This document shows positions 1 through 8,743 of a stretch of 64,000 nt of DNA, piece by piece (the stretch's first letter is position 1; every line of letters begins with the position of its first letter). The DNA is taken from NCBI GenBank assembly GCA_963837805.1, contig CAWIOU010000029.1:62001-126000 (forward strand). The letters run 5' to 3'. The notes under the pieces are model-generated. The model saw only the letters and a list, made by a program, of their open reading frames with translations. It was not told where the DNA came from and did no database searches. The position numbers and the translations under genes are program-made. The DNA comes from Bog-756 sp963837805. GTDB lineage: Bacteria; Actinomycetota; Acidimicrobiia; Acidimicrobiales; RAAP-2.

Positions 1-1
1 C

Positions 2-616
2 CAGAACTGGTCGAACAACGTCTACAACCTGGTGACCAAGCGGGCCCGGGCCGAGGCCGAGGCCCACGTCGAGTGGATCGACGGCAACATCGGCTCGCGC
101 CTGACGATGAAGTACCCGTCGGTGTACCTGATGGGGCCGAAGGCTTCGGGGGAGGTGCTCTCGGTGGCCTACGCGGGCGCAGGCCAGCACCAGGATGCCG
201 GGGCCAAGATGATCCACGCCGCGCCCGAGACCACCTCGACCATCGTGTCCAAGTCGATCTCCAAGGACGCCGGGATCACCACCTACCGGGGCCTGGTCCA
301 CGTGGACGAGGGAGCCAAGCACGCGAAGAGCTTCGTCCGCTGCGACGCCCTCCTCCTCGACGACACCGCGGTGTCGGAGACGAAACCGTACATGGAAGTG
401 GCCGAGCGGGACGCCCGGATCGGCCATGAGGCCACCGTGTCCAAGGTCGGGGACGACCAGCTCTTCTACCTGATGAGTCGCGGCCTCACCGAGACCCAGG
501 CCATGGGCATGATCGTGAACGGCTTCATCGAGCCGATCACCCGCACCCTGCCCATGGAGTACGCGGTCGAGTGGAGCCGGTTGATCGAATTGCAGATGGA
601 GGGATCGGTCGGCTGA
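2..616 (+). CDS. sufB: SufB, Fe-S cluster assembly scaffold (C-terminal part)
   Basis: The reading frame is open from the left edge, so the N-terminal part of the gene lies outside the window. The visible ~204 residues are the conserved C-terminal half of SufB, including the stretch SVAYAGAGQHQDAGAKM and the closing motif NGFIEPITRTLPMEYA typical of SufB/SufD. SufB is the scaffold subunit of the cytosolic SufBCD complex, on which Fe-S clusters are built using sulphur from SufS via SufU and ATPase activity of SufC. The frame ends at TGA 614-616. sufD, a Rieske ferredoxin gene and sufC follow on the same strand, interrupted by a small gene and an opposing hydratase gene. Identification is secure; only the length is unknown. 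Confidence 0.95.
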   Translation, partial: QNWSNNVYNLVTKRARAEAEAHVEWIDGNIGSRLTMKYPSVYLMGPKASGEVLSVAYAGAGQHQDAGAKMIHAAPETTSTIVSKSISKDAGITTYRGLVHVDEGAKHAKSFVRCDALLLDDTAVSETKPYMEVAERDARIGHEATVSKVGDDQLFYLMSRGLTETQAMGMIVNGFIEPITRTLPMEYAVEWSRLIELQMEGSVG

Positions 617-682
617 TTCGGTCGGTCCCGCCCGCGGGATCGGTGCCGAGCGATCACGTCCCCGGGGAGGCAAGATGTACTC

Positions 683-1027
683 ATGCCGATGAGGGAAGAG
701 TGCAAGCACTTTCAAAGCCGAACCTACGCCTCGGGGGAAGTGGCCAGGTTCTGCATTCTGGATCTTGCCCCCGAGGCGCCCTGGAAGTGTCCGGACGACT
801 GCCCTTCCTACGCCCGCCGACTGGCCGACGTGGGTTGGTCCCATGGCACGCTGATCGAACCGGCACTCGAGCCGATGCCCGACGTTCCCGGTGACGAGGC
901 GGCCAAGTTGCTCGACCAGGCCGAGGACATCATCAACTCGGTCGGACCCGAGGTGTTGGCCGAGGTGCGCAAGGAAGACGAGGAAGAAGAGCGCAGGCAG
1001 GGGCGCTGGTGGAGGCGCAAGCGCTGA
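683..1027 (+). CDS. Small conserved-looking protein with four cysteines
   Basis: A 114-residue protein of unknown function, 66 bases after sufB on the same strand. The N-terminal half carries Cys7, Cys24, Cys36 and Cys40 (the last pair as CPDDC), a spacing that could bind zinc or an Fe-S cluster. The C-terminal third is a charged helix rich in Glu, Lys and Arg ending in WWRRKR. A purine-rich stretch with GGGGAGG lies about 12 bases upstream; ATG 683 and ATG 689 are both possible starts. Its position between sufB and sufD suggests a link to Fe-S metabolism, but that is inference from context only. I do not recognise a named family. Confidence 0.75.
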   Translation: MPMREECKHFQSRTYASGEVARFCILDLAPEAPWKCPDDCPSYARRLADVGWSHGTLIEPALEPMPDVPGDEAAKLLDQAEDIINSVGPEVLAEVRKEDEEEERRQGRWWRRKR

Positions 1028-1045
1028 GCGCCGAACGGCCCGGCC

Positions 1046-1910
1046 CTACCGGCCGGTGAACACCGCCGCCCGCTTCTCCATGAAGGCAGTCATCGCCTCG
1101 GCCAGGTCGTCCGAGGCCAGGAACCCGGCGTTCCAGGTGGCCGTGTAGTCGAGACCCTCGGCCACCGGCCGCCCCTCACCGGCGGTGAGCACCGCCTTGG
1201 TGCCCTGCACGGCCAACGGGGAGTTGGCGGCGATCTCTGCCGCCATGGCCCGGGCGTCGCCGAGCGCCTCGTCGGCGTCGCCGCTCGAGGTCATTGACCA
1301 GTCCGATCGACAGCGCCCGCTCCGCAGTGATGTCCTTGCCGGTGTAGGCAAGTTCGGCCACGTGGCCCTTCCCGATGATGTGGGGGAGGCGTTGCAGGCT
1401 GCCCAGGTCGGCGACGATGGCCACCTTGGTCTCCCGCACCGAGAAGACGGCGTCGCGGCTGGCCAGCCGGATGTCGCAGGCGGCGGCCAGATCGACCCCA
1501 CCGCCGATGCAGTACCCGTGGATGGCGGCGATGACGGGCACCGGACACTCGGCCACCGACGTCACCGAGGCCTGCAGACGCAGGATCTCGGCCCGCGCCG
1601 ACCGGGCCCGGGCGGCCATCGACGGCGCCGTGCCGTTACCGGAACCGGGTGGTCCGGTCAGCCCGGACATGGCCACCAGGTCCAGTCCGACGCTGAAGTG
1701 GGGACCCCGCGCCGCCACCACCACGGCCCGGACGTCCGGGTCGGCACCGATGGCGGCCATGGCCAGGGGGAGGTCGGTCCAGAACGGCGGACCGAGCGCG
1801 TTGCGCTTCTCCTCCCGGTCCAGCCACAGGGTGACCACGTGCCCGTCGGTCTCCAGGGAAAGGACCTCGGAGGTGAACGAATCGATGGTCGGAGCAGGTG
1901 ACGGGGTCAT
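1046..1910 (-). pseudogene. Enoyl-CoA hydratase/isomerase, frameshifted
   Basis: A crotonase-superfamily gene read leftward from ATG 1910. The first ~205 residues hold the family hallmarks: NALGPPFW, the oxyanion-hole region ARGPHFSVGLDL, and the second one HGYCIGGGVDLAAACDIRLA, followed by ADLGSLQRLPHIIG. After GLVNDLE (about 1280-1295) the frame breaks, and the rest of the protein (GDADEALGDARAMAAEIAAN to FMEKRAAVFTGR) continues one base over, ending at TAG 1046. Both halves are fully conserved, so the break is recent or is a sequencing error. A TACGCT box lies 6 bases upstream of ATG 1910, supporting leaderless initiation there rather than at an upstream TTG. It sits opposite to the suf genes around it. 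Confidence 0.85.
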
Positions 1911-1916
1911 ACCCAA

Positions 1917-1922
1917 AGCGTA
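1917..1922 (-). promoter_or_regulatory. -10 box TACGCT of the hydratase gene
   Basis: TACGCT on the - strand ends 6 bases before ATG 1910. This is the same hexamer-to-start spacing seen at many other genes in the window and implies leaderless mRNA. No clear -35 box. Confidence 0.55.
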
Positions 1923-1989
1923 GGCGGCACGCCGCCGGACGTCTCGCCCGGCCCTCCCGACCGGGGTCGGGAGCCCGAAAGCGGGCAGG

Positions 1990-1995
1990 TAGTAT
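1990..1995 (+). promoter_or_regulatory. Possible -10 box TAGTAT overlapping the sufD ATG
   Basis: TAGTAT matches the local -10 pattern but overlaps ATG 1994. If it is the promoter, transcription would begin near 2001-2003 and the ATG would not be on the mRNA, which would favour CTG 2045 (preceded by GAGAGG) as the true sufD start. Confidence 0.35.
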
Positions 1996-3397
1996 GGAGG
2001 TCGAGGCTCGGAACCCGGGCCTCCTTGCGCGAGAGGCCGTCACCCTGTCCATCTTCAACCCCGAAACCGCTGCCACCCTCCCCGGGCTGCCCTGGCTGCA
2101 GCGGCGCCGCACCGCCGCCGCCGAGGCGTTCGCCTCCTCGGTCATGCCCACCGAGAAGGACGAGGTGTGGAGGTACAGCCGGATCGACCAGCTCGACCTC
2201 GACCGCTTCCAGCCGTCGGGAACGGTACCGGTCGATGCGCACAACGACCCGGGCCCGTCACCGTCGGACCGGATCCATTCCCTGGTGGACAGCCTCGGAG
2301 CTCGTTCGGGTCTCATGGTGACCATCAACGGCGTTCTGGCCACGGTGGCCTCATCGGCCGATGACCGGCTGCTGACCCTCGGACGGGCCACCGAGCAGGA
2401 CGACATGGAGTCCCTGCTCGGTTCGGTGATCTCCGAGCCCCGCGACTTCGTGCTGCTCAACGATGCCTTCGCCGTGGACCCGCTGGTGGTCGACATCGCG
2501 GCCCATGCCGTCATCGACGATCCGATCGTCATCGTCCACGTGGTCACCGGTGGCGGGGCCGAGGCGGTGTTCCCGCGCACGGTGGTGCGTAGCGGGGCGG
2601 CCTCGGAGGCGGGGGTGGTGGAGATCGTGGTCGATGTCGACACCGGGCTGTTGGCCGACCTCCCCTCGGGCACCGGCTCGTCGGGACCGGACCGCACGCC
2701 ACGGAGCTCCGAGCACCTGGTGGTGCCGGTGACCGAAATCGACGTGGCCGACGGCGCCCGGCTGGCCTACGTGAGTGTGCAGTCGTTGGGTCCCGACACC
2801 TGGCAGCTCGCCCATCAGGCCAGCACCATCGGGACCGAGTCGACCCTCCGGAGTTTCGCGGTGGCGCTCGGTGGGAGCTACGCCAGGCTCCGGACCGACT
2901 CGGCCCTCCAGGGGGAGTCGGGCACCAGCCTGCTCCGGGCCGCTTTCATCGGTCGGGATGATCAGATGCTCGACTTCCGGACCCTGCAGGATCATCTGGC
3001 CCCGCGCACCACCAGCGATCTCCTGTTCATGGGAGCGGTGGCCGATCGATCCCACTCCGTCTACAGCGGTCTGATCCGGGTCCGTCGGGGCGCGGTGCGA
3101 TCCGATGCCATGCAGACCAACCACAACCTGGTGCTGGACGAGGGTGCCCACGCCGATTCGGTGCCCAACCTGGACATCGAGGAGAACGACGTCAGGTGCA
3201 GCCACGGGTCGACGGTCGGGCCCGTCGACGAGGACCAGCGCTACTACCTCGAGTCCCGCGGCATCGAGCCCGACGTGGCCGAACGGTTGATCGTGGCCGG
3301 CTTCTTCGAGAACATCGCCGAACAGGTGCCCATCGCCGGCACCCGGTCGATGATCGGCCGTGCCCTGGCCGATCGTTCGGGGGCCCACGGTGTCTGA
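1994..3397 (+). CDS. sufD: SufD, Fe-S cluster assembly protein
   Basis: SufB/SufD family protein of about 467 residues, partner of SufB and SufC in the cytosolic SufBCD scaffold. The N-terminus has FNPETAATLPGLPWLQRRR and EVWRYSRIDQLDLD, typical of SufD. The C-terminal beta-helix region carries FRTLQDHLAPRTTSDLLFMG, MQTNHNLVLDEGAHADSVPN, DVRCSHGSTVGPVDEDQRYY and GFFENIAEQVP, including the conserved cysteine-histidine pair near the C-terminus. ATG 1994 is used here, but a CTG at 2045 with a GAGAGG upstream would start the protein right before SIFNPE, where SufD proteins usually begin. The stop overlaps the Rieske gene start, so sufD, the ferredoxin gene and sufC are translationally coupled. 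Confidence 0.93.
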   Translation: MEVEARNPGLLAREAVTLSIFNPETAATLPGLPWLQRRRTAAAEAFASSVMPTEKDEVWRYSRIDQLDLDRFQPSGTVPVDAHNDPGPSPSDRIHSLVDSLGARSGLMVTINGVLATVASSADDRLLTLGRATEQDDMESLLGSVISEPRDFVLLNDAFAVDPLVVDIAAHAVIDDPIVIVHVVTGGGAEAVFPRTVVRSGAASEAGVVEIVVDVDTGLLADLPSGTGSSGPDRTPRSSEHLVVPVTEIDVADGARLAYVSVQSLGPDTWQLAHQASTIGTESTLRSFAVALGGSYARLRTDSALQGESGTSLLRAAFIGRDDQMLDFRTLQDHLAPRTTSDLLFMGAVADRSHSVYSGLIRVRRGAVRSDAMQTNHNLVLDEGAHADSVPNLDIEENDVRCSHGSTVGPVDEDQRYYLESRGIEPDVAERLIVAGFFENIAEQVPIAGTRSMIGRALADRSGAHGV

Positions 3398-3737
3398 GGC
3401 CCCGCTGGCAGAGGCCGGCGCGCCCCGGACGGTGAGGCTGTGCGGCCGGGACGACCTGGCCGCCGGTGAGGCCAGGCGCTTCGACGTGGACGGGCTCCGG
3501 GTGGCCCTGGTGCGGATCGACGACGACTTCTACGTCATCGGTGACCGGTGCAGTCACGAGGATTTTTCCCTGGCCGATGGAGAGGTGCTCGTGGACGAAT
3601 GTGAGATCGAATGCGCCAAGCACGGGTCGACCTTCGACCTGCGCACCGGTGAACCATGCTCCCTCCCCGCCACCCGTCCGGTTCCCGTCTACGACGTGGC
3701 CATCGACGGGGACGACGTCTCGGTGGTGCTGCCGTGA
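3390..3737 (+). CDS. Rieske-type [2Fe-2S] ferredoxin
   Basis: A 115-residue soluble Rieske protein starting at GTG 3390, eight bases inside the end of sufD. The cluster ligands are visible as Cys54-Ser-His56 and Cys75-Ala-Lys-His78, the standard CxH and CxxH pairs of bacterial Rieske ferredoxins such as the NirD/BphF type. No membrane segment or catalytic domain is attached. Placed between sufD and sufC and overlapping both, it is probably co-translated with the suf genes. Rieske ferredoxins occur in suf operons of several actinobacteria; a role as electron donor for cluster assembly or as a cluster carrier is inference. Confidence 0.92.
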   Translation: MSEAPLAEAGAPRTVRLCGRDDLAAGEARRFDVDGLRVALVRIDDDFYVIGDRCSHEDFSLADGEVLVDECEIECAKHGSTFDLRTGEPCSLPATRPVPVYDVAIDGDDVSVVLP

Positions 3738-4480
3738 GCCCGGGCGAGTTGCGCATCGAGGAGCTCCGGGCCGGCATCCCCGGCCGGGAGATCCTCCGGG
3801 GCGTGACCCTCACCGTGCGCAGCGGAGAGGTCCATGCCGTGATGGGGCCCAACGGATCGGGGAAGAGCACCTTGGCCCACGTGCTGATGGGCCGGCCCGG
3901 GTACGAGGTCCTGGGTGGGTCGGTCACGCTCGACGGCATCGACCTCCTGGCCCTCCCCACCTGGCAGCGGGCACGGGCCGGACTGTTCCTGGGCATGCAG
4001 CATCCGATCGAAGTGCCCGGTGTCTCGCTGGTGAAGTCGCTGACCGCGGCCCGACGGGGCGTGGCGGCAGACGAGACCGAAGGGGAAGGCGTCGACATGG
4101 GGCGTCGGCTGCTCGAGGAAGCCCGACGGATCGGCTTCGACGACCGGTTCCTCGATCGACCCCTCAACGTCGACCTCTCGGGTGGGGAGCGCAAGCGGAA
4201 CGAGACCCTCCAGCTCGGAGTGCTCCGTCCCCGCTTCGCCGTCCTCGACGAGATCGATTCCGGACTGGACATCGACGCCCTCGGTGCGGTCGGGCGACGG
4301 GTGCAGGAGGGGACCTCCGAATGGGGCCTCGGGGTGCTGGCCATCACCCACTTCCGCCGGCTGCTCGAGGTGCTCCACCCCGACGTGGTGCATGTGCTCT
4401 CCGAGGGCCGCGTGGTGGCCACCGGAGGGAGCGAGCTGGCCGACCTGGTCGACCGCACGGGGTACGCCGCCTACAGCTGA
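3734..4480 (+). CDS. sufC: SufC, Fe-S assembly ATPase (first copy)
   Basis: ABC-type ATPase of 248 residues that powers conformational change in SufBC2D. GTG 3734 overlaps the stop of the Rieske gene (GTGA). Walker A is GPNGSGKST at 38-46, the signature is LSGGERKRNE, Walker B is FAVLDEIDSGLD, and the switch histidine is in ITHF. The Q-loop region reads MQHPIEVPGV, whereas the second copy at 7839-8627 has FQEPEAIGGV; both appear catalytically intact. Having this copy in the sufB-sufD operon makes it the likely structural partner of SufB and SufD. Two full-length sufC genes in one neighbourhood is unusual. Confidence 0.94.
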   Translation: MSPGELRIEELRAGIPGREILRGVTLTVRSGEVHAVMGPNGSGKSTLAHVLMGRPGYEVLGGSVTLDGIDLLALPTWQRARAGLFLGMQHPIEVPGVSLVKSLTAARRGVAADETEGEGVDMGRRLLEEARRIGFDDRFLDRPLNVDLSGGERKRNETLQLGVLRPRFAVLDEIDSGLDIDALGAVGRRVQEGTSEWGLGVLAITHFRRLLEVLHPDVVHVLSEGRVVATGGSELADLVDRTGYAAYS

Positions 4481-4541
4481 GCGCCGCTCGGGTCGGCGAC
4501 CGGACGCCGACCACTGACGCGTGGGTCCGGCCGCCGGTTGG

Positions 4542-4547
4542 TAGCGT
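4542..4547 (+). promoter_or_regulatory. -10 box TAGCGT of the LCP gene
   Basis: TAGCGT ends 6 bases before ATG 4554 with no ribosome-binding site between, indicating a leaderless transcript that separates this gene from the suf operon upstream. Confidence 0.6.
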
Positions 4548-4553
4548 CTGCCC

Positions 4554-5930
4554 ATGGCTCGTCGAGACCGCCGGCGGCGTGGCGCCCACAGCGCGTCCCG
4601 CACCGGGGATGGCTCGTCCGCCTCGGCCCACGATGACGGAGGCGAGACCGATGCCGCGGTGCCGGCCGCCGCGGCGACCGCGGCCGACCACGGCACCCCG
4701 CTGACCCGCAAGGATCGGCGGGCCGCAGCCAGGTCGGGGTCGTCGTCGGGCGCGACCGGGAACAAGACGGGGAAGAAGAAGCGCAAGCGGTCCTGGCTCG
4801 ATCGGGTCCTGCTGGCCGGGGTGATCGTCGTGTCCCTGGCCCTGGTGGCGGTCGGAGCGAGCTACGCCTATGTCACCTACCGTTTCCACCAGGTGGCCAA
4901 GGTGACGGTGAAGCACCTGAGGACCGCCCCACCCGGTCAGCCGTTCAACGTGCTGATCATCGGCTCGGATTCGCGTGCCGGCCTGAGCCCGCAGGAGCAG
5001 ACCCACCTCGGCAACGAGTCCACCGCCGGCGGCCAACGCAGTGATGTCGTGAAGCTCGTCCACGTCATTCCGGCCACCGGTCAGGTCAGCGTGCTGTCCA
5101 TCCCGCGGGACACCATGGTGACGGTGGCCGGTGACACCCAACTGATCGGCCACTACAACAGGATCAACTCGACGTACAACGGCGGCGCCGATCAGCTGGT
5201 GCAGACCATCGAGGCCAATTTCGGCATCCCCATCGAGCACGTGGTGCAGATCAACTTTGCCGGCTTCCAGGGCGCGGTGGATGCCATCGGCGGGATCAAT
5301 CTCGACTTCCCCTACCCGGCCCGGGACGCAGAGACGGGGCTCGACATCCAGCAGGCCGGGTGCCAGCACCTCAACGGGGGGTATTCCCTGGCCGTCGCCC
5401 GTAGCCGCGACTACCAGTTCTACAAGGACGGCTACTGGCAGTACGACGGGACCGGGGACTACGGACGGATCCAGCGGCAGAACGCCTTCTTGAAGGCGCT
5501 CATCAATCAGGCCGAGACCAAGTACAACCCGCTGACCCTCAACGCCTTCATCGGGTCGGTGGTCCAGGGCATCACCATCGACTCCACGTTCACGGTGAGC
5601 GAGCTGATCTCGCTGGCCCGCGAGTTCCATGCCTTCTCGTCGCAGTCACTGGCCACGGCGACCATGCCGACCTACTCGGGGTACTCCTCGGAGTTCAGCG
5701 GCCTCGGCGACGTGCTCTACGTGGAACAGCCCCAGGCCGAACAGGCCATCACCCAATTCCTGGGCGCACCACCGGAGGTGGCCCTGACCCCACCGCCCGG
5801 GCCCGACGGGGTCGTCCCCACCACCACGACCACTTCGACCCTCCCCACCGGTGGTTCCACGCCCGGCACCTCGGCCTCCGCGGCCACGACCACGACCGTC
5901 GAGACGGACTTCGATCCGACGCCCTGTTGA
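4554..5930 (+). CDS. LytR-CpsA-Psr (LCP) family wall-polymer ligase
   Basis: A 458-residue membrane-anchored protein. Residues 1-80 are a charged, Ala/Ser/Arg-rich cytoplasmic tail ending in KKKRKR; one transmembrane helix covers about 84-108; the LCP catalytic domain follows with FNVLIIGSDSRAG, RSDVVKLVHV, VSVLSIPRDTMV and RINSTYNGG, and the arginine-bearing VARSRDY/YGRIQRQNAF stretch. The tail (about 410-458) is Thr/Pro-rich. LCP enzymes transfer undecaprenyl-linked polymers onto peptidoglycan at the outer face of the membrane. The sugar-nucleotide genes at 49-64 kb could supply such a polymer, though they are distant. The gene has its own leaderless promoter and converges with sufU. Confidence 0.93.
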   Translation: MARRDRRRRGAHSASRTGDGSSASAHDDGGETDAAVPAAAATAADHGTPLTRKDRRAAARSGSSSGATGNKTGKKKRKRSWLDRVLLAGVIVVSLALVAVGASYAYVTYRFHQVAKVTVKHLRTAPPGQPFNVLIIGSDSRAGLSPQEQTHLGNESTAGGQRSDVVKLVHVIPATGQVSVLSIPRDTMVTVAGDTQLIGHYNRINSTYNGGADQLVQTIEANFGIPIEHVVQINFAGFQGAVDAIGGINLDFPYPARDAETGLDIQQAGCQHLNGGYSLAVARSRDYQFYKDGYWQYDGTGDYGRIQRQNAFLKALINQAETKYNPLTLNAFIGSVVQGITIDSTFTVSELISLAREFHAFSSQSLATATMPTYSGYSSEFSGLGDVLYVEQPQAEQAITQFLGAPPEVALTPPPGPDGVVPTTTTTSTLPTGGSTPGTSASAATTTTVETDFDPTPC

Positions 5931-5942
5931 GCGCCGGGTCGT

Positions 5943-6461
5943 TCAGACCCTCGACTCGCTCTCGTCAAGGCCCTGGGACAACGTGTTCCAACTCAACGTG
6001 GCGCATTTGATGCGTACCGGGAACTTGACCACGCCCTGCAGAGCGGCGAGCTCCCCCAGGGCGTCGACATCGATGATCTCGGGCTCGGGAGCCTCCACCG
6101 TACCGGTGCCGTTCCCATCGGCGTTGGCCGCCCCGTTGGCCGAGGGCAGCGTCGACTCGTGAATGGACATCATCCCCTTGAAGGTGCGGATGAGGTCTCG
6201 CACCTCGGTCACCGGCTTTCCCTTGACCGCAGCCGACATCAGTGAGGCCGACGACTGGCTGATCGAGCAACCGGTCCCGGCGATCTTGATGTCCGACACC
6301 ACATCGCCCTCCACGATGAGGGTCACGATGATCTCGTCCCCGCACAGGGGATTGAACCCCTCGACCCGGCGGGCGGGGGGTGACTCGAGCTCACCACGGT
6401 TGCGGGGCGACCGGTAGTGGTCGAGGATGATCTCGCGGTAGAGATCCTCGAGACCCGGCAT
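5943..6461 (-). CDS. sufU: SufU, zinc-dependent sulphur acceptor for SufS
   Basis: A 172-residue NifU/IscU-like protein. The zinc/sulphur site is visible as Cys40-Gly-Asp42, Cys65 in TGCSISQS, and Cys153 in KCATLSW, matching the C/D/C/C pattern of Bacillus SufU. SufU accepts persulphide sulphur from SufS and passes it to SufBCD. It is longer than the usual ~145 residues because of a low-complexity insert around 105-130 rich in Asn, Gly, Thr and Glu, in the loop where SufU differs from IscU. It lies downstream of sufS on the same strand with a 133-base gap, and a TATCCT at 6578-6583 could give it a separate promoter. Confidence 0.94.
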   Translation of the reverse strand: MPGLEDLYREIILDHYRSPRNRGELESPPARRVEGFNPLCGDEIIVTLIVEGDVVSDIKIAGTGCSISQSSASLMSAAVKGKPVTEVRDLIRTFKGMMSIHESTLPSANGAANADGNGTGTVEAPEPEIIDVDALGELAALQGVVKFPVRIKCATLSWNTLSQGLDESESRV

Positions 6462-6577
6462 CAGCCGTCCCTCCCGACGGTGCCGGCGACCGTGGTCCGG
6501 AGACCGGCTGACGGCGACGGGCCCCGGTTGTGCCGACGGTGGTCGGATGGCGGCGCCGGGTCGGATTGCACCAGTTC

Positions 6578-6583
6578 AGGATA
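6578..6583 (-). promoter_or_regulatory. Possible -10 box for sufU
   Basis: TATCCT on the - strand just beyond the sufS stop, in the 133-base gap before sufU. It would leave a leader of roughly 110 bases. Weak evidence; sufU could equally be read through from sufS. Confidence 0.3.
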
Positions 6584-6594
6584 CCGTCCGGTGC

Positions 6595-7838
6595 TCATGC
6601 GAAGAACGCTCCCGCCTCGGAGAGCGCCCGGGCCAGCGTGTCGACATCGGATTCGTCGTTGTAGAGGCCGAAGGAGGCGCGGGCGGTGGCGTTGACGCCC
6701 AGTCGCCGCATGAGGGGTTTGGCGCAGTGGTGACCGGCCCGGACGCAGACCCCGTACTCGTCGAGCACCTGGGAGATGTCGTGGGGGTGGATGTCACGGA
6801 AGGCGAACGAGAGCACCCCGCCCCGGTCCCTCGGGTCGGGAGGACCGAAGATGACGATGTCCCCGCCGAACCGCTCGTGCAGGGTGTCCATGGCGTAGGT
6901 GGTCAATGAGATCTCGTGGGCGCGGACGGCGTCCATGCCCACGGCACGGAGGTAGTCGACCGCGGCCCCGAGGCCGATCGCCTCGGTGATCGGCGGCGTG
7001 CCGGCCTCGAACCGCCACGGGAGGTCGTTCGGGGTGAACCCGTCCTTGCGCACGTCGAGGATCATCTCGCCTCCACCGAGGAACGGGGGAAGTTCCGAGA
7101 GGAGCTCCTCCCGTCCCCACAGCACGCCGATTCCGGTGGGCCCGAGCATCTTGTGCGAGCTGAAGGCGAGGAAGTCGACCCCGAGGGCGACGACGTCAGT
7201 GGGAAGGTGAGGGACCGACTGGGCGGCGTCGGCCACCACCACGGCGCCGGCGCCATGGGCCAGGTCGGCGATGTCGCGGACCGGGTTGAGCGTCCCGAGC
7301 ACGTTGGACATGCAGCTCACCCCGACGAGTTTGGCTCCGTCGAGCAGGCGGCCGAGGTCGGTGAGGACGAGCTGGCCGTCGTCGTCGACGGGTATCCAGC
7401 GAATGGTCAGGCCGCGCTCCTCGGCCAGCATGTGCCAGGGGACGATGTTGGCGTGGTGTTCCATTTCGGTGAGCACGATGACATCACCGGCATGCAGGTT
7501 CGCCCGTCCCCACGTGTGGGCCACCAGGTTGAGGCCTTCGGTGGCGTTCTTGGCGAAGACGATCTCCCTGGACGGGACGGGGGCGCCGATGAACCGGCCG
7601 ACGTTGGTCCGGGCGGCCTCGAAGCGGCGGGTGGCTTCCTCGGCGATGGAGTACACCCCCCGGTGCACGTTGGCGTGGGTGGTCTCGTCGTACTCCCGCA
7701 TGGCGTCGAGCACCTGGACGGGCCGTTGGGCGGACGAAGCCGAGTCGAGATAGGTGATCGGGTGCCCGTTGACTTCGCGGGCGAGCAGGGGGAAGTCCTT
7801 GCGCAGCGTGGCCACGTCGAGTCGGGGAGCTGCTTCCT

Positions 7839-7851
<13 letters not shown>
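6595..7851 (-). CDS. sufS: SufS, cysteine desulphurase
   Basis: A 418-residue PLP enzyme of the SufS/group II type that removes sulphur from cysteine for Fe-S assembly. The PLP lysine is Lys234 in SSHKMLGPTG, and the catalytic cysteine is Cys376 in RAGHHCAKP, with the short active-site loop of group II enzymes. Other family motifs are DSASSAQRP near the start, EHHANIVPW and FEAGTPPI. The start ATG 7851 lies 13 bases inside the end of the upstream sufC2, so the two are co-translated; sufU follows. This - strand operon thus provides sulphur mobilisation while the + strand operon encodes the scaffold. Confidence 0.96.
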
Positions 7852-8627
<776 letters not shown>

Positions 8628-8633
8628 GGGATG

Positions 8634-8639
8634 ATCTTA
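8634..8639 (-). promoter_or_regulatory. -10 box TAAGAT of the sufC2-sufS-sufU operon
   Basis: TAAGAT on the - strand, 6 bases before GTG 8627. Exactly 17 bases upstream of it begins the inverted repeat at 8657-8674. Confidence 0.65.
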
Positions 8640-8656
8640 GCGCCATTCGTGATTTT

Positions 8657-8674
8657 CTCCTACGGGTATAGGAG
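8657..8674. promoter_or_regulatory. Inverted repeat, candidate suf operator
   Basis: CTCCTA-N6-TAGGAG, perfect 6-base arms. It occupies the -35 position of the sufC2 promoter (17 bases from TAAGAT) and lies about 60 bases upstream of the divergent glucosidase promoter. Placement suggests a site for an iron, redox or Fe-S-responsive regulator; the regulator is not identified here. Confidence 0.5.
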
Positions 8675-8731
8675 GAATCCGCACGGCCCGGGATGTCCCG
8701 CCGGAATTGCACGGGTGACCAGGTCAACCGG

Positions 8732-8737
8732 TACGGT
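8732..8737 (+). promoter_or_regulatory. -10 box TACGGT of the glucosidase gene
   Basis: TACGGT ends 6 bases before ATG 8744, indicating a leaderless transcript and deciding the start over an in-frame ATG at 8693. Confidence 0.6.
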
Positions 8738-8743
8738 AACCGC

